Origin: Chaetoceros tenuissimus
Taxonomy: Eukaryota > Bacillariophyta > Thalassiosirophyceae > Chaetocerotales > Chaetocerotaceae
Direction of reading: 5' to 3'
Assembly (NCBI GenBank): GCA_021927905.1
Contig: BLLK01000013.1
Span: 1 to 64,000, forward strand
DNA length: 64,000 bases
Below the pieces are notes generated by a model that was not told where the DNA came from, did not search any database, and saw nothing but the letters and a program-made list of their open reading frames with translations. Shown piece after piece: positions 22,960 through 31,978 of the stretch; position 1 is the stretch's first letter, and each line of letters starts with the position of its first letter. The translations under genes and the position numbers were made by a program.

Positions 22960-23979
22960 CTAAAATGCTCCAGCGTTGAGATGTCTTGTCGAAATTGACG
23001 GCTGGAAACCTCGTCTAACTTCACCACCAAATGCTTCTTGGAACAAATCCTTAACTTCACCCTTCTTATTACGAATATGGAATGTAATTGGCTGGAAGAA
23101 CCCATCAAATGGCTTTGGCATATTGATTTGGATACCTGTGAGCACCATCAACTGAGTATTATCATCTCCAAAGTCCATGGTACAAATTCTATTCAACATA
23201 TCACGCCCGACATCATGAGCGACTCTAGCTGCCATAGCTTGCATAGCATTCTCACTTTTCTCCTTTTCTGCAAGGATTCTTTCTTTGTTCTTGTTGATTT
23301 GATGAATGATATAACACATTTGCGCGTCGTCTCCAGCTTCGGCAAAATCTGGTAATGGTTTATTACACATGCAGTGATTAAGAGCTCCTACAACTGCTCC
23401 ACAAGCACCACCTTCTTCGGACTGACCTATGCGAGAATATTTGCCTAGTTTGTTACTCTCAGATAAACCAATATGCGGGGCCATGAAAATAAAAGCATGT
23501 CCTTCCTCAGGTACATGATGTGAGAAAGCTGCAAATCCAGTCTTTCCTGTGAAGGGAATACCAGCTAGTCCACCCATATGGAATACCTCACCAAGGTGTT
23601 TGGCAAAGAGGTCTGGGGTATCACCGTCTTCGTGATTGATTTCATCAGGGCAACAACTTTGAGCGAAAAGAGTGTTGTCATCAGTTAATCCGTATTTCTC
23701 AATCACAGGAGCAACTTTGGCTAGTATGTCAGCTCCAGTCATGGCGCCTGGAAAATGCTCTTCAATAAGATCATGCACATCTTTCTTATTGTGCAAGACT
23801 TTCACGATGTGAGACATATCGAGAGAACCGCTCTTTTTGAGAGAAGACTTTAAATCTCTGCATGCTGCGTCAAATGCTGCTTCATCGTTGAATACAAGCT
23901 CTTTTCGGTCTTCTTCAGGTTTAGTTGGTGTACTTGGTTTGCTTTTTCCAAAGCTTCTTGATGACATAGAACGAAACAT
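22960..23979 (-). CDS. LCIB-like (theta-type) carbonic anhydrase family protein
   Basis: A single-exon protein of 339 aa. It carries motifs I associate with the low-CO2-inducible LCIB/C family: CCPDEIN at 109-115, FHMGGLAGIPFTGKTGFAAFSHH at 133-155, PHIG at 168-171, R183 and GGACGA at 190-195. In that family a zinc ion is held by Cys and His residues and the protein hydrates CO2 or helps retrieve it around the pyrenoid. Here the N-terminus (MFRSMSSRSFGKSKP) is short, basic and Ser-rich, with no signal peptide, so a plastid location is not supported; cytosol or mitochondrion is more likely. Domain residues 30-335 make up nearly the whole protein. Activity is inferred from the motifs only. Confidence 0.75.
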   Translation of the reverse strand: MFRSMSSRSFGKSKPSTPTKPEEDRKELVFNDEAAFDAACRDLKSSLKKSGSLDMSHIVKVLHNKKDVHDLIEEHFPGAMTGADILAKVAPVIEKYGLTDDNTLFAQSCCPDEINHEDGDTPDLFAKHLGEVFHMGGLAGIPFTGKTGFAAFSHHVPEEGHAFIFMAPHIGLSESNKLGKYSRIGQSEEGGACGAVVGALNHCMCNKPLPDFAEAGDDAQMCYIIHQINKNKERILAEKEKSENAMQAMAARVAHDVGRDMLNRICTMDFGDDNTQLMVLTGIQINMPKPFDGFFQPITFHIRNKKGEVKDLFQEAFGGEVRRGFQPSISTRHLNAGAF

Positions 23980-24392
23980 GATGCTTGGTTTGAGTAGATT
24001 GAAAGAATACCTTTCAAACTCGATTTATATGCAAAGGGGAAAGAAAACAAATCTGTTGGCTACGAGGAGCTTTCCTACTCTAGGGCTTTCCTACTAGTAC
24101 TTTGTTGGTTCAAAAAAATGAAAGATATGCTCGCACAGAGGTGGCACAGTGCTCGTCTCACGCTGACGTCGTCGATGAGAACTCTTAATTTGTCGATGTG
24201 GGTCATTTGTTGGCACTCGACAAAGAAGAGAAGCGGAAAAGGAAAGATATTTACAATTTAGATAGACGTACGTTGAACGTACTTACTGATATTAGTTTGA
24301 GTGTTCATTTTTGGATTTCAGATTTCAGAATTTATTTTGATTGCATTACCATAATATTCATTCCTTTACCAACTTAAGTACTAACATTCATA
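23980..24392. other. divergent promoter region, LCIB-like / UPRT
   Basis: A 413-base spacer between divergent genes. It contains CTGACGTCG near 24163, an imperfect CRE-like site that keeps TGACGTC. Nothing else is recognised. Confidence 0.5.
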
Positions 24393-25055
24393 ATGTCACC
24401 AAAGATTTCACATCCTAATCTGGTTGTGCCTCATTCAAAAGCGTTGAGAGGACTCTTTACGAAGCTTCGAGATGTAAACACAAACTGTCAAGATTTTACA
24501 TTCTATGCAAAACGTGCGATGCGAATTCTAGCTGAAGAAGCTATTGCAGAACTCCCAAGTAAAGAGAAGACAATCAATACCCCGATAGGTCCATATAACG
24601 GAGTAGATATTGAAGTAGAAAAAGTTTGCGCAGTGTCAATCATCCGATCTGGAGATGCACTCTTAGAGTCTGTGCGAGAATGTCTTCCTTCTGTCGCAGT
24701 TGGGAAAATATTGATTCAGAGAAATGAAGCTTCAAAAGAGAAAGAACCAATATTCTATTACTCCAAAATGCCACCAGGTGTTGAAGATATGCATATATTA
24801 CTCTGTGACCCTATGCTAGCAACTGGAGGAAGTGCCAAAGCTGCTATTGACTGTATGATTGAGAAGTACAACATAAAAAAAGATCGCATCATCTTTGCGA
24901 ATATTATCACTTGTCCAGAAGGTTTGCAAGCCATGGCAGAATCCTATCCTGAAGTAAAAATTGTAACTGCTTGCATCGATGAAGGACTGAACGAAGATAA
25001 ATATATTGTTCCAGGGCTCGGAGATTATGGTGACAGATTCTTCAACACAATGTAA
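24393..25055 (+). CDS. uracil phosphoribosyltransferase
   Basis: Pyrimidine salvage enzyme that makes UMP from uracil and PRPP. Single exon, 220 aa, the usual length. The PRPP loop is LLCDPMLATGGSAKAA at residues 136-151; NIITCPEGLQAMAE at 170-183 and GLGDYGDRFFNT at 208-219 are the uracil-binding and C-terminal family motifs. The N-terminal HSKALRGLFTKLRD matches the eukaryotic and eubacterial conserved start. There is no targeting peptide, so cytosol is likely. The start at 24393 follows AT-rich sequence and gives the full conserved domain. Confidence 0.95.
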   Translation: MSPKISHPNLVVPHSKALRGLFTKLRDVNTNCQDFTFYAKRAMRILAEEAIAELPSKEKTINTPIGPYNGVDIEVEKVCAVSIIRSGDALLESVRECLPSVAVGKILIQRNEASKEKEPIFYYSKMPPGVEDMHILLCDPMLATGGSAKAAIDCMIEKYNIKKDRIIFANIITCPEGLQAMAESYPEVKIVTACIDEGLNEDKYIVPGLGDYGDRFFNTM

Positions 25056-25182
25056 AATTTTGGTAGTAAGGATGAGTACCTTCATTATTCTTCTAATTTT
25101 ACAAGTTATAATATCTATGCAGTAGTACTGGAATAAGTCAACATTCGAAATTCTTCAAACGAACGAAGGCACCAATTACAAA

Positions 25183-26805
25183 TCATACAATTTCCAAGTG
25201 ATCAAACATTTCATCTCGTTGCCCTAGAAGTCTCTTGTTTTCTCTAACAACATGCGCCGGCCTCCCTCCCATTCCTGGAATGCAACCAAATACTCCCGAA
25301 AATAAGACTGTCACCAGAGCGGGATATAGAGCAAACCAAGTAAGCGCCAGATCAACTGCATAACTTATCAGAAAAAGTCGAACTTCAGTCTCGAAGATTT
25401 CTTCTCGAATTTCATCTTTATCAACGTTACCACCTTGACCTTCTTGTTCTGCGATTTCGTTCGCACTCAACTTGGTGATGCGATAGAGAACTGTGACACC
25501 AGCGAGAGCTACTACGGTTGCACATATTGCAAGGACTGTGTATCTACCAAATCTGACATATTTGCGAAAATTCGCGCGTTGTGTAAAGCATCCACACGCT
25601 GCAATGTACCAAAGAGCAAGATCAAATATTGCATGGAGTAGGCCATTGTATGTCCATAATGAGAGCATGCCCTTGGTAACTTGGATGTAGGTTGATTGTC
25701 CATCCTTTAGTTCAATGTAAAGTTTGAACATTTCTTGATCAAATGTTTCTGATGTCATAAAGTAAAGATAAACACAGTTGGAAGCCAAGACTCCAAAGCT
25801 TAAACTAGCAATGAATATAAATATCCTTTGGTTGAAACGAAGTGGATGCAACTTGTGATGGAAGCAAAGCCCAAAGAGAGGATGATTGTTCTGCATATAT
25901 TGCAACCAATCTTGAGCCCAATTGTTTCCTGGTAGATGGGCTGATCTTATTCTCAATAGCCTGATCACATTTTCTTCTTCTATTTCCTTCATCATAGCTC
26001 TTGAAAACTCTTTCTTTGTAGTAATTATGTCATTTTCCGCAATATTTGGCTGTAAGCAACTAATATTACTACTTTCTTGAATATGTGTATCATGAATCTT
26101 TTCCTCCATTTGTTTCATGACTTCTTTTCTCTCTTGAAAGACATCCCTATTGGAATATTCCTGAAATATTTCTAATTCGTTTCGGGCAGTCGACATTGTC
26201 TGATCATTCTCAAATAGTTGTAAATGTTCGACTGTCTTTTCGCACTTATCTTCTACTCGTATGGAATTGTTTTCTACTTCCTCCTTTGAATTGTAAACTT
26301 TTATATCGTTTTGAGGGTTATTCATAGCACAGATAGTACTTGAGACATAATGTGTCGACGAATCACTTGGCTTTAGATGCTCCATAGTGATAGAATTTTC
26401 CTCTTCCTCAGAATTTACAAGGATATCATTGTCATTTGTTTCCATCTCGATATTTTTATCAATACTGTAGCCTTTTTCGTCCCCTTTATCTTTGCTATCT
26501 TTACCAGGATCAATTCCAGTATCTACTGTTGAGTTTTCATTTGCTTCATTCACTGTGCTTGTAATCTGATTCACAAAAGTATCAATACCATTGATTACAG
26601 TAGCCAATACTCTTTGTGATTGAGCAAAGAGAGGTATATGTGTATGAGTATCATCATTTTCATCTGGGATCTGGAGCTGCTGCATTGAGTCTGTCCGTTC
26701 CTGCTCTTCATCCGATGAAGAAGATGACGAAGAAACATGTTGATTTCTAAAGAATTCTTGATGACTAAGACCGGAAATGGCTTGATTTTCTCCTTCTGCA
26801 CTCAT
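25183..26805 (-). CDS. multi-pass membrane protein, paralogue A
   Basis: A 540-aa single-exon protein not assigned to a named family. The first 280 residues are acidic, polar and low-complexity (many Asn, Glu, Ser). Then comes a conserved cytosolic block, NNHPLFGLCFHHKLHPLRF, followed by about five hydrophobic segments (RIFIFIASLSFGVLASNC; LHAIFDLALWYIAACGC; TVLAICATVVALAGVTVL; LFLISYAVDLALTWFALY; PALVTVLFSGVFGCIPGM). The gene at 28827-29951 shares the block, the number and order of hydrophobic segments and the acidic entry motif (EEENVIRLLRIRSAHLPGN against EEEEYMMRLLSRKAMHLPN). Both are on the minus strand, separated by the pseudouridine synthase. A family restricted to diatoms is likely; no function can be proposed. 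Confidence 0.75.
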   Translation of the reverse strand: MSAEGENQAISGLSHQEFFRNQHVSSSSSSSDEEQERTDSMQQLQIPDENDDTHTHIPLFAQSQRVLATVINGIDTFVNQITSTVNEANENSTVDTGIDPGKDSKDKGDEKGYSIDKNIEMETNDNDILVNSEEEENSITMEHLKPSDSSTHYVSSTICAMNNPQNDIKVYNSKEEVENNSIRVEDKCEKTVEHLQLFENDQTMSTARNELEIFQEYSNRDVFQERKEVMKQMEEKIHDTHIQESSNISCLQPNIAENDIITTKKEFSRAMMKEIEEENVIRLLRIRSAHLPGNNWAQDWLQYMQNNHPLFGLCFHHKLHPLRFNQRIFIFIASLSFGVLASNCVYLYFMTSETFDQEMFKLYIELKDGQSTYIQVTKGMLSLWTYNGLLHAIFDLALWYIAACGCFTQRANFRKYVRFGRYTVLAICATVVALAGVTVLYRITKLSANEIAEQEGQGGNVDKDEIREEIFETEVRLFLISYAVDLALTWFALYPALVTVLFSGVFGCIPGMGGRPAHVVRENKRLLGQRDEMFDHLEIV

Positions 26806-27170
26806 ATTCTTGACAATCTAATTTCTAATGAATAACTTTTTCTTAGAGTGACAATTGAAATTACAGCTATTCAATAAGGTTTGTGACTGCTACTTTCACA
26901 AGAAGACTGTGTTGAAATAATGTTTTTTCGTATCATCATCGCCAAAACTAGTCGTGGTTTAGAGAAACCATAATTTAACGTATAAATTTTGGCATCATGT
27001 TTTGAGGAAAGTGTAAAGTGTTTGTTGGCCAGTCATTATCACGACACATGCACCAATAACTGGACTCAACGTATTTCAGAGATTGTAGAAATTAGAAAGC
27101 CGAAGCGTGGTTCTTGATTACAGATAAGTTCCTCCTTCTTGCCCATATCTCCTCTTTGAATGGTCCTCAA
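26806..27170. other. divergent promoter region, membrane protein A / pseudouridine synthase
   Basis: A 365-base spacer. No ATG-initiated exon is found that could extend the synthase upstream. No motif stands out. Confidence 0.5.
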
Positions 27171-28725
27171 ATGTCAGAGAAAGAAGAATCGTTAAAGCGC
27201 ATGCAAACTCATCAAGAAAAGAAACAAGATGGCAGAAATTGGAAAACTGACTTGATTTGTCTGGAAACGAAATCATCTCATGTTGATAATATAAATGTAC
27301 CTATAAGTGGTGAATACTCATTCATTTTTGGGAAGAAAGTACACGGTGATGACTTTGAGCAGGTTGACCCCACACAAAGCAAAAATGGAAACGAAAATGT
27401 ATATTGTGGATGTTCCTTTCAAGCAGTATTTACGAAAGATGATAAAGAAGAATCGCTGAACCTACCTTTAGCCGGGAAGAAAGGGAAATTGATCACATCT
27501 TCGAGAGTAGGGAAACGAATAATTCTTTCCAAAAATACTCAAGTCAAAGTCATCTCTGTGTCAAAATGTCAAAAGACAGATGAATTTGTATGTTCTTTTG
27601 TTTGGGGTCTTCGATTGGTAAAATGCAATAAACAAGTATCTGATAAGCGGCCAAAGACAGACGAGGAAGAGCACAGTTTCGTAGATTTCTCAACAACATC
27701 TAAAAAGAACATTATTTGCTCCGAATGTGGCAGAGGTTTTCCTGATTGCGTAGGATGCAAAAATCATTATGTGAGTACCCACGCACCAAAGGTGGGAGAA
27801 GAATATTCATATGGGACCAATAGAGATGATGACTATGAAGATCTTGTCGGCCCAAAAATATTTCGAAAGCCTCTTTTATCTGTTTTCCAAGATGATGATT
27901 TAGCTATTGTGGTGAAGCCCCAAGGAATGGCGGTGCAAGGACCACGCTTTACCCTCCCGAAGTCAGACTTATTATTACAATTCAAATCAACAACGGATAG
28001 AAATGATAATTTATCAAAACCAAGAATAGCTCATAGGCTTGATGCTGATACCGGGGGGTTACTGGTCGTTGCGAAAACTTCTCTAGCTGAGAAGAGAATA
28101 AAGAAAAGTTTCGAGCATAAAAAGTGCAGGAAAAGATACCAAGCAATTGTATTCGGAAAACTGGAACTCAACAATCATGCATACACAGACATGGACGAAA
28201 AAGATATTGATATATCATCTAGGGACGAAGAAAAAGAATGGGGAATCATCAACGCGCCTCTTAGCGGTAAAGAATCTGTGACTAGGTACAAAATTGTAAC
28301 TCATACACAGTGCAATCATCCCATGGTGAGTGATTATTTTGAATTGATCATCTATTGGTATTTCAAGCCTTAACATCTATTTGATACAGGCGAATGGCTT
28401 TATTACAACTGTTGACTTATACCCATTACACGGAAGACAACATCAACTGAGAAGGCATTTGCAAATGATTGGGCATCCTATCTGGGGAGATCTAAGATAT
28501 GCTGATTACCAAAAAGAAATGAAGCAAAAGATCAAGGAATGCAGATCTTCGATGAAAGAGTTCCAAGAAAATGACGAGAAAGATGAAGTGAAATTACACA
28601 GCAAAATGTGTCTATGGGCACTATCAATACAGTTTCCTCATCCTTGCAACGATGAATTGGTTAAAGCTAGTATAGAAGAGCCAAACTGGTATCAGTACCT
28701 TCGAAAAACATTTAATGAATCATAG
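27171..28725 (+). CDS. RluA-type pseudouridine synthase with N-terminal C2H2 finger
   Basis: Two exons, 27171-28325 and 28390-28725, are joined in phase 0 by a 64-nt intron and give 496 aa. The C-terminal half is an RluA/RluD-type pseudouridine synthase: SVFQDDDLAIVVKPQGM, the catalytic Asp block RIAHRLDADTGGLLVVAKT, RYQAIVFG, and after the splice VDLYPLHGRQHQLRRHL and HPIWGDLRY. The intron separates the catalytic block from the RQHQLR block, so splicing is needed for the domain. Around residues 182-205 there is a C2H2-type finger, C-x2-C-x12-H-x4-H, in CSECGRGFPDC. The N-terminal 180 residues are unassigned. These enzymes isomerise uridine in rRNA or tRNA; the RNA target is unknown. Confidence 0.88.
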
Positions 28726-28826
28726 GTAGGAATTAAAAATCTTGCGGTTCTTATTTTGAAAATTGACAATTTTAAATTTTAGCACTGCGCATTACATTCA
28801 AATATTTCTATTCTCTGGCATTTGAC

Positions 28827-29951
28827 TTATTGAATCTCATATTCTTCATCAACAAGCCCCAGTCTCTTGTCTCTTGCAACTCTTTCTCTATACTGCTTTT
28901 TGATTTCACGATCTCTCCCAATAACAGGGAAGAGACCATTGAAAAGAAGAAAAATGAGGGTTGGATACCAGGCAAAGTACACCAATAGTAATTCTATAAA
29001 ATATCCAATCAAGAATGAAAAGCTTTGTACTTTTCGAACTTCATTCCAATCAAACTCATCCAGTACAAACCCTTCTCCTGCCATCCTTATTCTCTCTTCG
29101 TAAATAGCTCTAATCAGTACAACATATATAGCAACAGCACTTAGAATCCCAGTGATACCAATGACGATGTAATTGCCAACGTACTGATACTTTCCTCTCG
29201 AACCACAACTTGCTCCATTTAGAAAACAGCTACATGCTGAAAGATACCACATTGAAATATCATATGCTGAATGAAGAAAACAACCAATAGTCAACAGATA
29301 CACCATGCCGTAGGTAATTTCTAGTGCTTCTATATCACTAAAGTTCAAGGCATGATCACCTATTGCAATTTCGACAAAAAGTTTGTTCATCTCAGCATCA
29401 TTTGCAACGTACAAAATATAAATCACATTTGAAACTGTAAGTCCAAACGCTATCGACCCCATGAGAATATATAGGCGATGACTGAAGCGTAATGGATGTA
29501 GTCTATGATGAAAACAGCAACCAAAGAGTGGGTGATTATTTTTCATAAATTGAAAATAATCTCCCCAATATGAATGATTTGGTAAATGCATTGCTTTTCT
29601 TGATAACAGCCTCATCATATATTCTTCTTCCTCTCGTTCAAGGTCAACTGCAGTTACTTCTATACCATGATCTTGAAATGTATCTGCTGATTTAACTTGA
29701 CGAATATCTGTGGGTGATATTGGTCGACTACGTTTTGGAGTTGTCGACCTAGGTCTACTCATTGACGACCTTGGTCGATATGCATTTGTTGATGTAGGAG
29801 AAATTGGCCGACTTTTTCTATTAGGTGTTGTGGACCTTGGTCTATCAAGAGGTAGCCTCTCTGGATGGATACGGACATTGTTGGTAGGTGAAAGCGGTCG
29901 ATTTCTCTGGTTTGAAGGACTCATGGGTCTTTCATCACGAAGTCCTTGCAT
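28827..29951 (-). CDS. multi-pass membrane protein, paralogue B
   Basis: A 374-aa protein starting at ATG 29951; the longer frame begins with a TTG and is not used. It is the paralogue of the 25183-26805 gene. The N-terminus is a set of Arg/Ser/Pro repeats (RPRSTTPxRxSRPISPT, at least three), rich in SP and TP sites that proline-directed kinases could use. Then comes EEEYMMRLLSRKAMHLPN, the NNHPLFGCCFHHRLHPLRF block and about five membrane segments. The two paralogues differ mostly in the cytosolic N-terminus (acidic in A, basic and Ser/Pro-rich in B). The family is unassigned. Confidence 0.75.
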   Translation of the reverse strand: MQGLRDERPMSPSNQRNRPLSPTNNVRIHPERLPLDRPRSTTPNRKSRPISPTSTNAYRPRSSMSRPRSTTPKRSRPISPTDIRQVKSADTFQDHGIEVTAVDLEREEEEYMMRLLSRKAMHLPNHSYWGDYFQFMKNNHPLFGCCFHHRLHPLRFSHRLYILMGSIAFGLTVSNVIYILYVANDAEMNKLFVEIAIGDHALNFSDIEALEITYGMVYLLTIGCFLHSAYDISMWYLSACSCFLNGASCGSRGKYQYVGNYIVIGITGILSAVAIYVVLIRAIYEERIRMAGEGFVLDEFDWNEVRKVQSFSFLIGYFIELLLVYFAWYPTLIFLLFNGLFPVIGRDREIKKQYRERVARDKRLGLVDEEYEIQ

Positions 29952-30931
29952 GTTTTTCCAGTATTCGGAGTAGAACAAAAAGATTCCTCAGGTTCCACAG
30001 ACGCAGTCTCAATAGCTCGGATCCAAAATCACAATCCAACGGCTCAAATTAATCGGAGTACGAAGCACGAGTTGGTGGCGCAAAAGGAGCAAGGAATTAA
30101 TCAGAATCTTGATGAGAGATGCTCGAAAGTGAATTGGCACGTGAGAAAGGATGGCTTAAAATGTGCGCCTAGATTTGCACGAAAAAAGAAAAAATGTAGC
30201 ACGACTAAAGACTCAACGTATGAAGGGGAACATAACCTATTGGATGTTTTTGTAAAAGGTGACTGAAAAATGAGAATGATGTGAATCTGATGTAATATTC
30301 ATCTCAAAGGTGAGGTGCAGCAAAGCAGTAAGCATAATAAGATTTTTTTAAATAATAATAATAAAAGAAAGATCATAGAAAAATTCAAAATGAATGATGT
30401 TATGCATTGCATACGTACCATACAAAAAACTAAATAAACTCTTGTTAGACTCTCACTCTTTATCCGCTTCAGGTAGGGAGGAGTTGACACTCCGTCTTTC
30501 CGCCATTCCTTCCCCTTCCCCTCCAGATAGGCCTATCGGTACAAGATGAACGGGTGACCCCCGTTTTTCGGAAAAAATCTGAGGGGCCAAAATATGCGAA
30601 AACCAGCCTAAATATTTGATTTTTCCAGGGAAATCAGTAAGAAAATGCTTTTTCCCTCCCCTTTTACCCCGCCGCGGACAGTCCCTGTTTCTAAAAAATA
30701 TTTTCCCCTCCTACCGATTGGCCTAACCAGATGAAGCCTTTTGTGTCACCAAACACGTTTTCCGACTCACCAACTCAACTCAACTCCGATTTCCCTTGCT
30801 TTCTGCTTTCACTTTACTCACAAAATCTTTGGATTTCCCCTTTCATAAATTATTACCATCTGTTTACAACAGCATTACCACTACCGTCCCATATTTATTC
30901 CATTTGCACCAACAGACACAAATTTGAAAGC
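29952..30931. other. gene-poor stretch with MITE-like element
   Basis: Nearly 1 kb with no supported gene. It includes the MITE-like element (30528-30725), and composition around 30480-30720 (C/T- and G-rich runs) differs from its AT-rich surroundings. An antisense-looking frame at 29946-30266 is not supported. Confidence 0.6.
30528..30725. mobile_element. MITE-like element with 14-bp inverted termini
   Basis: The left end reads TAGGCCTATCGGTA (30528-30541) and the right end TACCGATTGGCCTA (30712-30725); these are inverted repeats with 13 of 14 matches. The outer TA at each end could be a duplicated TA target, as for Tc1/mariner or PIF-type elements. The 198 bases between have no coding capacity and differ in composition from the flanks. 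CCAGAT occurs just outside both ends. No other copy was found in this window. Confidence 0.5.
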
Positions 30932-31135
30932 ATGAGCCACGAGAGAAAGACTAGACCATGCACCTGCCGCAATGTTGATGTGAGAGAGGAAGAGAGACAC
31001 GTTGCTAGAAGATTGCACCGTATCAAGAGAAGGCTACTTATTGACATTGAAAATGAGAGAAATGCATTGACCCTGAACTCGGTCAAGGCACACTCAATGA
31101 AGCCATCAGGTCTTTCAACCAGGCTTGCAGTTTAA
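30932..31135 (+). CDS. small basic hypothetical protein
   Basis: A 67-aa frame that starts MSHERKTRPCTCRN and is rich in Arg, Glu and His (VREEERHVARRLHRIKRRL), with a predicted helix. The frame extends upstream to 30731 but that part is hydrophobic and poorly composed. I do not recognise a family. It could be a real small gene in an otherwise gene-poor region or a chance frame; nothing else supports it. Confidence 0.25.
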   Translation: MSHERKTRPCTCRNVDVREEERHVARRLHRIKRRLLIDIENERNALTLNSVKAHSMKPSGLSTRLAV

Positions 31136-31978
31136 GCAAGTATCATGAGTTCCTTCAGCCTTCCCTGTAAGTGAATCGAGCTCTGTGTTGATTTCAGGTG
31201 TCAGATCTTTGGATACTTCACCTCCAATTTCATATTAGATATCGCAGATAGCTCTTCATTACAGGATCACAGAGATACATTGGATACATGCAGTCAGATG
31301 AAGATGTATACATTCTATATTGATACATATTACACATATACCATTCTGAAGAATATCGTCCGATGGAGGCTTTCTTTAACTAGATGTACATTTATTTATA
31401 TAATTATCAATTTTTAAAATCCAATAGTAGCTTGAAATCATATGGTACCTTTTATTTGAATAGTCTTTACATTCTCTAGATTTTTTTTCGTAATCAAAAA
31501 TTCCTTCTTGGTAGTCTACCTGCTCCCATGTTTTCGATAGAGATCCAAGTGAGTCAAGTGCAGCTAAAGAACTCCTCGCTATTCCGTGTCGCTGTGTCAT
31601 CGTATTTGTCACTAAATATGACAAGCGCATAACAATGCCTCATTATAAAAAAAACTCAATGAAGAAAAAAACATTGTAAATTTAGTTTGATTTAATAAAC
31701 CATAGATTAATTCTTTTAAATAGACTATTCCTTTTCCAATAGACAGCGCAGTAATCTATATAGAGGAAAGCAATCAATTTACCATTAACTGATTGCTGTG
31801 ATAGTTTTATCCATTCATGTATCAATCTAAAGCTTACACTTTTTCTAGATTCATTAGTAGCATTCAACTTCTATTTTTGAAATCAACGACGCATTGATGA
31901 TTTTCAATCTATTAGAAGCATATACGAAAATAAATTTTTCCAATATACTTTGCTCACTACAATGGAGATGCGGACCAT
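31136..31978. other. intergenic region with weak small frames
   Basis: Two minus-strand frames (31376-31630, 84 codons; 31682-31867, 61 codons) are present but neither shows a family motif. The first has a balanced composition (SSLAALDSLGSLSKTWEQVDYQ) and might be an exon. Nothing else is recognised. Confidence 0.35.

Noticed and set aside
29946-30266. 106-codon plus-strand frame beside membrane protein B
   Set aside because: It overlaps the start of the opposite gene and shows no motif.
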